NCBI RefSeq assembly: GCF_002105155.1
Contig: NW_019028984.1
Location: 62,001 to 126,000 of the forward strand
From: Lobosporangium transversale
Taxonomy: Eukaryota > Mortierellomycota > Mortierellomycetes > Mortierellales > Mortierellaceae
Reading direction: 5' to 3'
DNA: 64,000 bases
Shown one piece after another: positions 1 through 7,973 of this stretch. Numbering within the stretch: the stretch's first letter is position 1; each line of letters starts with the position of its first letter. The notes beneath the pieces were generated by a model. That model did no database searches. It was given only the letters and a program-made list of their open reading frames with translations, and was not told the DNA's origin. The position numbers were made by a program, and so were the translations under genes.

Positions 1-1995
1 TGATACAGGAGCAGCAGCAGAGCCTTCAAAAGCTGGAGATTAGTAGCGTAGCATTACTCAGTGGAGGAGCTATCACACGAGGAACAATCGACGACGTGGC
101 CGATGGGAAATATAGGGCTGTTTTCATGACGCCAGAGATTATCTTCGACAGCCCTATTCTGACGAAACTCTGGTCAATTCCAAAATGGCAAAAGCGGCTA
201 CAGGCAGTTGTCTTGGATGAGGCTCACTGTGTTTGCGATTGGGGCAACAATTTCAGGACTTCCTATGGCCGTATTGCGGAGCTACGCTCAAAGGACCCCC
301 GTGGTGTAGCTTTCATCGCTGTTTCAGCTACCCTTCCATCAATGGTTCTAGAGAAGCTCAGAAGCTTGGTTCAATTCAAACCAGATGTCAAGATCATCAA
401 CGTCGGTAACGATCGCCCCAACATCAGATTGGAAGTCCGGCATCTTAGCTCCAAGGATAAGTCCAAGCACCTTGCTTTTCTCCTCCTTGATCTTAAAAAA
501 ACTATCATCTACTTTCAGACCAAGGACGAGATTAGATATTGGTATAAACATTTGAAACAGTTAGCAGAGGACAAGTTCAAGATCGCTGAATATCACGCCG
601 ACTTTTCCGAAGGTTACAAGCAAGAAACTATGGAACACTTCAAGCGTGGCGATATCCTCATTTTGCTGGCTACAGAAGCTGCCGGGATGGGGTGTGCCAT
701 TAGTGATATCCTTCGTGTTGTGCAGTACAAGTGCCCATCCACAATCTCGACTCTTGTACAGCGCCTTGGTCGTGCAGCTCGCAACCCGCAACTTCAGGGT
801 CAGGGTATATTATTGGTACCACCACCGTCCGTTGATACCAAGTTTCCAGACGAGAACCTCGCCAATTACATTATGACTAAAGGATGTCGGCGGAAAGTCC
901 TCAATGACATCTTTGACAATAAGCCCCAACCTAATGAGAACTGTTGCGACATCTGCCATCCAGTTCCTGAGCCGCTGCAACTTTCTTGCAATGAAATTCG
1001 TGTTGATACAGTACCAAAGGTTCGGCGTACGGCAGAACAGAAGGAAGCTGCCAAAGAGGCTATTAAGAAGTGGAGATTGATGGTTTACAAAAGGGATTAC
1101 GAGCCAGCTTGGCCATGGTTAAGGCTTTCTTGCGTGCTGACGGATGCATTGGTCGATAAACTAGGCGAAAAGTTTGGCAATGTTACGTCGCCCGAATCGG
1201 TAACATCAATTACCGGTTGGACCTTTATAAACGACGACATTTTAACGGAACTTGCCAACCTCCTTATCAATTTAAATAAGGATATCGATAGTGTATGCCA
1301 GCCTAAAATGCAACCGCAGCTCCAAAAGAAGGAGTCCCATATTGACCGGAATGGCCGTGTTCAAAAACCACGGCCTACCGCAAAGCCAAAGATCGCGCTC
1401 CATAACATGACCTCTTTCGACTTCTCTAAACGTGGAAACCCCAATAGCAGCTAACATGGTGTCATCACTTGTCCCAACTGATTGTTGAAACATTTTAGTT
1501 TGTAGTAATAAAGCGTACCAAATATCAGAAATCCATCCGGGGAAAAAGCCAAGCGTACTTTTAGTTTCCACAGTTAAAAAAAAAAAAAAAAAAGACACAT
1601 TTTGTTACGCTTCATACAGTCCTCCTCTTAGGGCTGTTCCAACAGAGTCTTCTCAAGCTTTGTTAAAAATCAGAAGCTTTGAGCAGAACCCAATTTCTAT
1701 TCAATAATGGATTGGATCCTTTTTGTTGAGACAGCAATTAATTTGTGCTTCGACTATTTTTGCCGTTCACTCCTCATCTCACCATGTCACACCTTGGCCA
1801 ACATAATTGTTGTGTGTGGTGAATATCTCGAATTTGACTTGTAGTTCTTGTGGAAGAGCTGTTATTCACGTTAAACAAAAACAAAAAAAAAAAAAAAAAG
1901 ACGAGAAAAGAGAAAAGAGAAAAAAAAAGAGTTATTCACCCATTCAATAAAGCTCTCTTTCTTTTTGTGAAACTCCCTTTCGCACCATTTAACGA
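1..1995 (+). repeat. Left arm of a large inverted repeat
   Basis: This stretch is the reverse complement of 5683-7679. Position 1 pairs with 7679 and position 1995 with 5683. The only differences I found are two homopolymer lengths: 18 A at 1576-1593 against 19 T at 6086-6104, and 17 A at 1883-1899 against 18 T at 5779-5796. The helicase coding part translates identically in both arms. The left arm is cut by the window edge, so its true length is unknown. Confidence 0.97.
3..1454 (+). CDS. RecQ-family DNA helicase, copy A (5' part outside window)
   Basis: An open frame from the window edge to a stop at 1454 encodes the C-terminal 483 residues of a RecQ-type ATP-dependent 3'-5' DNA helicase. 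Visible motifs are DEAHC (motif II), SATLP (III), TIIYFQTKDE (IV region), LLATEAAGMG (V) and QRLGRAARNP (VI). A Cys-rich stretch (GCRR then CCDIC) resembles the RecQ zinc-binding subdomain. The Walker A part lies upstream of the window. No HRDC domain is seen. The protein is identical to the corresponding part of copy B at 6226-7860. Known relatives of this kind include the telomere-linked helicases of fungal subtelomeres. Whether this copy is complete and expressed cannot be judged here. Confidence 0.88.
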   Translation: MQEQQQSLQKLEISSVALLSGGAITRGTIDDVADGKYRAVFMTPEIIFDSPILTKLWSIPKWQKRLQAVVLDEAHCVCDWGNNFRTSYGRIAELRSKDPRGVAFIAVSATLPSMVLEKLRSLVQFKPDVKIINVGNDRPNIRLEVRHLSSKDKSKHLAFLLLDLKKTIIYFQTKDEIRYWYKHLKQLAEDKFKIAEYHADFSEGYKQETMEHFKRGDILILLATEAAGMGCAISDILRVVQYKCPSTISTLVQRLGRAARNPQLQGQGILLVPPPSVDTKFPDENLANYIMTKGCRRKVLNDIFDNKPQPNENCCDICHPVPEPLQLSCNEIRVDTVPKVRRTAEQKEAAKEAIKKWRLMVYKRDYEPAWPWLRLSCVLTDALVDKLGEKFGNVTSPESVTSITGWTFINDDILTELANLLINLNKDIDSVCQPKMQPQLQKKESHIDRNGRVQKPRPTAKPKIALHNMTSFDFSKRGNPNSS

Positions 1996-2514
1996 AACTC
2001 GCTTTCACACCATTAAGTGAAGCGCCACTGCAGGCTGCCACTTTGTGAAACCCTGCCTTCTTTTCCTCTCCCTCTTTTTATTGTGCCAAAAAGAAAAAAA
2101 AAAAAAAAAAAACCTACATAATCGGCCTGTGCAACTGATATTTTACTTTTGAAAAAAGAACTCTGCATTTGCTCATGAAAGTTTGCAAGGATCAAAATAA
2201 ATGACAAGAATAAAAGTAAGGCGATGTTTAACAGCGAATGAAAAGGATATTTCACTACCAACAGAGCACATGTTAGAGGCTTCTTCAGACAACAAAGCAA
2301 ACCCTAAGAGCTGGTAGCACTTCAACTTCCGCACTGCGTTCTACTTGGCCTCGATTGCCCTTGTGTACCAAAGTGCTCAAGCCCTATCTGTCGCAAGCGA
2401 ATCGCTTTTCAGCAAAGTAGGACATCTTCCAAGCGACAAAAGAGCAAGCTTAAACTTTTACGTCTTCACCAATCAAGGAGTTGAAGAAAAGGCCAACTTC
2501 TTTTAATATTATTA
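1455..2514. other. Non-coding end of left arm and spacer edge
   Basis: The first 540 bases are the 3' flank of helicase copy A and belong to the inverted repeat. They carry two poly-A runs (1576-1593, 1883-1899). From 1996 the sequence is unique to this side. It contains one and a half reverse-oriented relatives of the 25-bp unit found at 5316-5413, and a poly-A run around 2094-2111. No convincing gene is seen. Confidence 0.7.
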
Positions 2515-4345
2515 TTAATAAGCACTCCCTATAAGAATATCATCCAGATATTGTTCCACAGCACCATTAGGGCGGGAGAGGGATGCTGTCGCATGTTGCG
2601 CAAATACTGACAATACGTTGTTCAGTTCCTTATTTCCAATGATGGGAATCGCAGCGAATGGTGTCTCATCAGGGAAAAGATTTAAGACTCTCGTGAATGA
2701 CAGCCTAAGATCAGTGGGCATGGTATTGGAGCACCCGAGCTTACAATCCGTGACTTCATGACGGCAAAGAACGGCTTGGTCCCCGTTTACTATCACATTT
2801 ATCGCGATTGATTGGAGGAGCTTACTAAACTGAAAAGCACTGCCTCGATCGGTCTGATCATAATCAACCAATGTGAAAACCGAATAAGGTATTGAGACAC
2901 TACTTTGCATCAACGGGCCCCAGGCGCGGCATTGATAGTAAGTGGAGGGATGATTAAAATACGTTCTCAGTTGTCTAAGCTGATGGGTTGCTTTGCCGAT
3001 GTGCGCACGCCTCGTAGTTTTGTCGTGCGCCATTGCAATAGCCATATTTAGAGACTCCTTGTCTACGAAGATCCTAGTTTCCTTGGTCCACTCGTCCTTG
3101 ATCTTAAATGTGCTGGTAGTTGCTCCAACAGAGTGTCGACTTTCACCCTTGAAATGAGCATCTAAACGAGTAGAGCAGGTCACCAATCCATCAAATACGG
3201 TTGTACCAATAATCAGCTTTGAACAACTATCCCCTGCCTTCGCCCAGAGTCGATGGCATGACACCAGGGTAATAAGCCTTTGAAGCATTAGGCAATGATC
3301 TTGGGGTCGGTGTACTATTGAAGACCTCTCGGTGAATGTCTGTGGTCCGGCCCCTTCCATAGACCTCAATCGAATGCACTAGGACCGCTTGGCCACTCTT
3401 CATGTTGAACACCAAGCAACAAGCCAATAACCGAGCACAAGCAAATCGATATTGGGGATTACACTGCCAATCCTCGTTCAAAAGGCTGCACATCTCATCT
3501 GACAGCTCTTCGAAATTACGGCCAAGCAAAACCTACCTGAAGGGCGACAACGAGATCATGCTGTCCAGCTTGAAGCATGTTGACAACTTTGATGTGGGTG
3601 GACAAGAACAATCTTTTTCTAGGAATGCGCTGGTGCTGCGATTAGGCACAAAGACACTTGAGTTGATCCCGGATCTGACAATGGGTTCGACCACATTGCG
3701 GTGCGCGAGGGCATTGAAAACCTGTTCTTCCTCATTAAAGAATGAAAATGGAGTCACTTTGAGGGACTCCACGCCTAACAACGCCGTTCTTTTCTTGGAC
3801 TCGCCTTTATGCTGCTTCTGGCAGGCCTGAAATATGGCTTCGTCGTACGATGGCAGCTCCATTTTGGATCGAGGACCAGAAGCCGGCGGCACACAGGACA
3901 TCGCTGGCAAATATGGTGTCAGTCCTAGGTCATGAATAGGGTCCTCCTCTTCGTTCGTATTTTCATTACTATCCACATCCTCACAGCCATACCGATCCTT
4001 GTCCCCATCATTCACTCCTTGTTCGCTCTTGTCAGCATCTTTGTATAGAAGACATACTGTGTGAATATGCCTCCGCATGCCCGATACTTTTAGATATGAA
4101 ACATTGCATGTCCCGCAACTGAAAGTTTGGCCATTTCGTCTCACTTCAACCATCTCGTTGTTGAGTTTGGTTCTAAACGAAGCTTGGTGGCATTGAAAGC
4201 GATGGTATTTGAGGGTGCCCTTAGTCCAAAAGCCCTCTGAACAATCCTGGCACTCCCAAGAGGGTTTGGTTTGGCTCGTCTTTTGTTTTTTGTTTACGGA
4301 TTTCGATGATGTTGCTTGATGACTCGTTTGATTTGATTCCTCCAT
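2515..4345 (-). pseudogene. C2H2 zinc-finger protein gene, broken by a stop and a frame change
   Basis: A minus-strand frame starting best at ATG 4345 (an upstream in-frame ATG lies at 4480) encodes an N-terminal Lys/Ser-rich stretch and two zinc fingers of the pattern C-x2-C-x12-H-x4-C/H (CQDC...H and CGTC...H), followed by an acidic Asp/Asn/Glu region. The frame meets a TAG at 3533-3535 and then continues in the same frame (VLLGRNFEELSDEM) to 3227. Coding resumes in another frame from about 3330 to 2515, with a globular-looking end (YLDDILIGSAY). The TAG sits in AG|GTAGGT, which resembles a splice donor, but I see no acceptor at a reasonable intron length. I read it as a decayed or partly spliced gene. 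Its place between two RecQ helicases suggests one mobile or subtelomeric module. I do not recognise the family with certainty. Confidence 0.6.
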
Positions 4346-5033
4346 TTTTATGAGTGAAGCCTTGTGATGAATGGGTAAAGAAAGTAAGAAAGAAAGCTGA
4401 GTGGATACAACAGGAAAAGAGTTGGCCTGTAAAACATGTCCACTTTTTGGCGAGGACTCTTCCATCTCGTTCACACGCACGCCCCCATTTTAAACATCAT
4501 GCAGGCTCAAATCTTTGTGATGTGGTTTGGTTTCACTGAATGGCCTGAAAAGAGGGGGTTGCCCTGAGAAATGGTTCGAGTCTCTCTCTCAAGGAACAGA
4601 CATGAACCTTCATGAGTTGTTGATGATGAGGATGAAAAATCTTGTCAGTCAAAGAATACCAACAAACCAAACCAACGAAGGCAACAATGCCAAGATGATC
4701 AACATTTAATTCGTTAATTTTGCTTAACATTCCAAACGATTTTAGTGAGTCGACCGCATGCTTTTGCGCCTCAACACTGCAGCTTCGTGAAGTGCGGGCA
4801 CATCAAGGGGAGAAATGCTTTTTTTTTTTTTTTTTTTTTTTCGACCAAAGGAGAAATACAGTTTTTTTTTTTTTTTTTTTTTTTGGTTTTTCACCGGGCA
4901 GTGGTGTGAAAGGAATTTCATTCATCGTTGTTGCATATTTCACAGTTCACGGGAAACAATAAAATTAAAATTAATAAATTAATATGTGTGTTCAAGAAAA
5001 AAGATAATGGAGTTTTTGTATACGAGATCTGTT

Positions 5034-5217
5034 TCATGCACAAAATAATACACAAATGACTTTGTATCATAAAACCTCGCCCCATGTGTAAATAGTAACG
5101 AGCAGGGAGCACGGTGCAAGCATTGAAGGGGCGTGGTGATTATTCACGTTTGCACCATGGCTACTCCATGTATGGTTCCTGTAGACAAGGACGTGATGTG
5201 TGTTCCCACATCTTATT
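5034..5217 (+). repeat. Direct repeat copy 1 (diverged)
   Basis: Shares blocks such as GCACAAAATAAT, CCATGTGTAAATAGTAAC, TTGCACCATGG and GTGTTCCCACATCTTAT, in the same order, with 5452-5682. The match is imperfect, with small indels. Confidence 0.8.
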
Positions 5218-5315
5218 CTCTTATTCTCACTTGCTTCTGTCCCTGATTACTACTTGTCTGTTTAAATTTTTCAATCACCATATTTAAAGCGTAAAAGGGA
5301 GGGAGGAGTTTTTGA

Positions 5316-5413
5316 ATGGCGTGAAAGGGAGTTTCATTAAATGGCGTGAGAGGGAGCTTCATTAAATGGCGTGAGAGGGAGTTTCATTAAATGGCGTGAA
5401 AGGGAGCTTTGTT
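5316..5413 (+). repeat. 25-bp tandem repeat, about four units
   Basis: Units start at 5316, 5341, 5366 and 5391. The unit reads ATGGCGTGARAGGGAGYTTC followed by ATTAA. The last unit is partial. Related sequences lie at 5691-5720 (same strand) and, reversed, at 1963-2015, next to the inner borders of the inverted repeat. Confidence 0.9.
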
Positions 5414-5451
5414 GCTTTTATGGAACACGTGTTGCATAAAAATTAATATCT

Positions 5452-5682
5452 GTGTGCACAAAATAATATGTACAAACAGTTGAATGTGATAAAAGCACGC
5501 CATGTGTAAATAGTAACAAGCAGGTGGGGGTGCAGTGCGAGCGTAGTGAGGGCGTAGTAATTATACACGCTTGCACCATGGTTACTTAATGCTTAGTGCC
5601 CGAAGACAAACTTGTAGTTACACATTGATACGGTTTTGAATAAATACCGCATGGATGTTTTGTGTGTTCCCACATCTTATCA
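5452..5682 (+). repeat. Direct repeat copy 2 (diverged)
   Basis: Second copy of the unit at 5034-5217. It carries an extra stretch of about 45 bases before the shared GTGTTCCCACATCTTAT end. It stops exactly where the right inverted-repeat arm starts. Confidence 0.8.
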
Positions 5683-7679
5683 TCGTTAAATGGTGCGAAA
5701 GGGAGTTTCACAAAAAGAAAGAGAGCTTTATTGAATGGGTGAATAACTCTTTTTTTTTCTCTTTTCTCTTTTCTCGTCTTTTTTTTTTTTTTTTTTGTTT
5801 TTGTTTAACGTGAATAACAGCTCTTCCACAAGAACTACAAGTCAAATTCGAGATATTCACCACACACAACAATTATGTTGGCCAAGGTGTGACATGGTGA
5901 GATGAGGAGTGAACGGCAAAAATAGTCGAAGCACAAATTAATTGCTGTCTCAACAAAAAGGATCCAATCCATTATTGAATAGAAATTGGGTTCTGCTCAA
6001 AGCTTCTGATTTTTAACAAAGCTTGAGAAGACTCTGTTGGAACAGCCCTAAGAGGAGGACTGTATGAAGCGTAACAAAATGTGTCTTTTTTTTTTTTTTT
6101 TTTTAACTGTGGAAACTAAAAGTACGCTTGGCTTTTTCCCCGGATGGATTTCTGATATTTGGTACGCTTTATTACTACAAACTAAAATGTTTCAACAATC
6201 AGTTGGGACAAGTGATGACACCATGTTAGCTGCTATTGGGGTTTCCACGTTTAGAGAAGTCGAAAGAGGTCATGTTATGGAGCGCGATCTTTGGCTTTGC
6301 GGTAGGCCGTGGTTTTTGAACACGGCCATTCCGGTCAATATGGGACTCCTTCTTTTGGAGCTGCGGTTGCATTTTAGGCTGGCATACACTATCGATATCC
6401 TTATTTAAATTGATAAGGAGGTTGGCAAGTTCCGTTAAAATGTCGTCGTTTATAAAGGTCCAACCGGTAATTGATGTTACCGATTCGGGCGACGTAACAT
6501 TGCCAAACTTTTCGCCTAGTTTATCGACCAATGCATCCGTCAGCACGCAAGAAAGCCTTAACCATGGCCAAGCTGGCTCGTAATCCCTTTTGTAAACCAT
6601 CAATCTCCACTTCTTAATAGCCTCTTTGGCAGCTTCCTTCTGTTCTGCCGTACGCCGAACCTTTGGTACTGTATCAACACGAATTTCATTGCAAGAAAGT
6701 TGCAGCGGCTCAGGAACTGGATGGCAGATGTCGCAACAGTTCTCATTAGGTTGGGGCTTATTGTCAAAGATGTCATTGAGGACTTTCCGCCGACATCCTT
6801 TAGTCATAATGTAATTGGCGAGGTTCTCGTCTGGAAACTTGGTATCAACGGACGGTGGTGGTACCAATAATATACCCTGACCCTGAAGTTGCGGGTTGCG
6901 AGCTGCACGACCAAGGCGCTGTACAAGAGTCGAGATTGTGGATGGGCACTTGTACTGCACAACACGAAGGATATCACTAATGGCACACCCCATCCCGGCA
7001 GCTTCTGTAGCCAGCAAAATGAGGATATCGCCACGCTTGAAGTGTTCCATAGTTTCTTGCTTGTAACCTTCGGAAAAGTCGGCGTGATATTCAGCGATCT
7101 TGAACTTGTCCTCTGCTAACTGTTTCAAATGTTTATACCAATATCTAATCTCGTCCTTGGTCTGAAAGTAGATGATAGTTTTTTTAAGATCAAGGAGGAG
7201 AAAAGCAAGGTGCTTGGACTTATCCTTGGAGCTAAGATGCCGGACTTCCAATCTGATGTTGGGGCGATCGTTACCGACGTTGATGATCTTGACATCTGGT
7301 TTGAATTGAACCAAGCTTCTGAGCTTCTCTAGAACCATTGATGGAAGGGTAGCTGAAACAGCGATGAAAGCTACACCACGGGGGTCCTTTGAGCGTAGCT
7401 CCGCAATACGGCCATAGGAAGTCCTGAAATTGTTGCCCCAATCGCAAACACAGTGAGCCTCATCCAAGACAACTGCCTGTAGCCGCTTTTGCCATTTTGG
7501 AATTGACCAGAGTTTCGTCAGAATAGGGCTGTCGAAGATAATCTCTGGCGTCATGAAAACAGCCCTATATTTCCCATCGGCCACGTCGTCGATTGTTCCT
7601 CGTGTGATAGCTCCTCCACTGAGTAATGCTACGCTACTAATCTCCAGCTTTTGAAGGCTCTGCTGCTGCTCCTGTATCA
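5683..7679 (-). repeat. Right arm of the large inverted repeat
   Basis: Mirror copy of 1-1995. Homology stops at 5683 on the inner side, where this arm reads into the unrelated sequence of 5682 and below while the left arm reads into 1996. The outer limit cannot be seen because the left arm leaves the window at position 1, so the repeat may extend past 7679. Near-identity implies either a very recent duplication, continuing gene conversion, or an assembly fold-back. Confidence 0.97.
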
Positions 7680-7860
7680 ATACCCTCAGAGGAGAGATGA
7701 CGATAATGATCCGATCTCTCCAAATTACAAGTGGGAGAGTGTAAACAAGGGTTTTACCCCAACCACATCCAGCAATAAGAATGCAGTCTTGACTACTGCC
7801 AATACATTCGACAACATCCAGCTGCAAAGTTTTGGGGTAACCTTGAATATCTTCTTGCAT
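6226..7860 (-). CDS. RecQ-family DNA helicase, copy B
   Basis: A 544-residue minus-strand frame holds the complete helicase core: Walker A GCGWGKT (about residue 31), VISPLRVL (Ia), DEAHC (II), SATLP (III), a motif IV region IIYFQTKDE, LLATEAAGMG (V) and QRLGRAARNP (VI). A short Cys-rich RecQ zinc-binding-like stretch (GCRR, then CCDIC) follows, then a basic tail. The HRDC domain is absent. The first residues (YPKTLQLDVVECI) fit RecQ motif 0, which normally follows more N-terminal sequence. Such sequence (start ATG 7973, ending NKAIEQCKKIF) lies just upstream in another frame, so the N-terminus may be frameshifted. The gene lies mostly within the right inverted-repeat arm; residues beyond 7679 are outside the part that can be compared. 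Fungal subtelomeres often carry helicases of this type. Confidence 0.9.
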   Translation of the reverse strand: MQEDIQGYPKTLQLDVVECIGSSQDCILIAGCGWGKTLVYTLPLVIWRDRIIIVISPLRVLIQEQQQSLQKLEISSVALLSGGAITRGTIDDVADGKYRAVFMTPEIIFDSPILTKLWSIPKWQKRLQAVVLDEAHCVCDWGNNFRTSYGRIAELRSKDPRGVAFIAVSATLPSMVLEKLRSLVQFKPDVKIINVGNDRPNIRLEVRHLSSKDKSKHLAFLLLDLKKTIIYFQTKDEIRYWYKHLKQLAEDKFKIAEYHADFSEGYKQETMEHFKRGDILILLATEAAGMGCAISDILRVVQYKCPSTISTLVQRLGRAARNPQLQGQGILLVPPPSVDTKFPDENLANYIMTKGCRRKVLNDIFDNKPQPNENCCDICHPVPEPLQLSCNEIRVDTVPKVRRTAEQKEAAKEAIKKWRLMVYKRDYEPAWPWLRLSCVLTDALVDKLGEKFGNVTSPESVTSITGWTFINDDILTELANLLINLNKDIDSVCQPKMQPQLQKKESHIDRNGRVQKPRPTAKPKIALHNMTSFDFSKRGNPNSS

Positions 7861-7973
7861 TGTTCAATGGCTTTGTTTCGATCAAAAGGCTTATTTTCGA
7901 TGGCTATTTCATTATTGCAGCCGAATAGCTCGGCCGATCCTTTAATGTCATCTTGAGTCGGCACTTGCGACAT
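7840..7973 (-). CDS. Probable N-terminal coding part of helicase copy B, out of frame
   Basis: ATG at 7973 opens a frame (MSQVPTQDDIKGSAELFG and on) that overlaps the start of the helicase frame and ends in IEQCKKIF, where RecQ proteins have the FG of motif 0. Removing the two bases AA after the TTC codon would join the frames as ...IFGYPKT. This is either a frameshift mutation, a sequencing error, or dispensable 5' sequence with translation starting at 7860. Confidence 0.4.

Larger units (their letters stand above)
4481..6225. other. Repeat-rich non-coding spacer
   Basis: No gene is supported here. The stretch holds two long poly-T runs (about 4819-4841 and 4862-4884), an approximate direct repeat (5034-5217 against 5452-5682), a 25-bp tandem repeat (5316-5413), and then the right inverted-repeat arm from 5683 with further poly-T runs at 5779-5796 and 6086-6104. 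Confidence 0.75.

Noticed and set aside
3226-3535. Short intron explaining the TAG in the zinc-finger gene
   Set aside because: The nearest AG after the donor-like AG|GTAGGT is only about 29 bases away, too short for an intron, and no clear later acceptor keeps frame.
4564-4590. GGTTCGAGTC resembling a tRNA B box
   Set aside because: The flanking bases do not form a T-stem and no A box or acceptor stem fits at the expected distance.
6064-6408. 114-residue frame on the plus strand in the right arm, also found reversed in the left arm
   Set aside because: It is antisense to the helicase 3' end and contains a poly-Phe run from a homopolymer; its duplication only reflects the inverted repeat.
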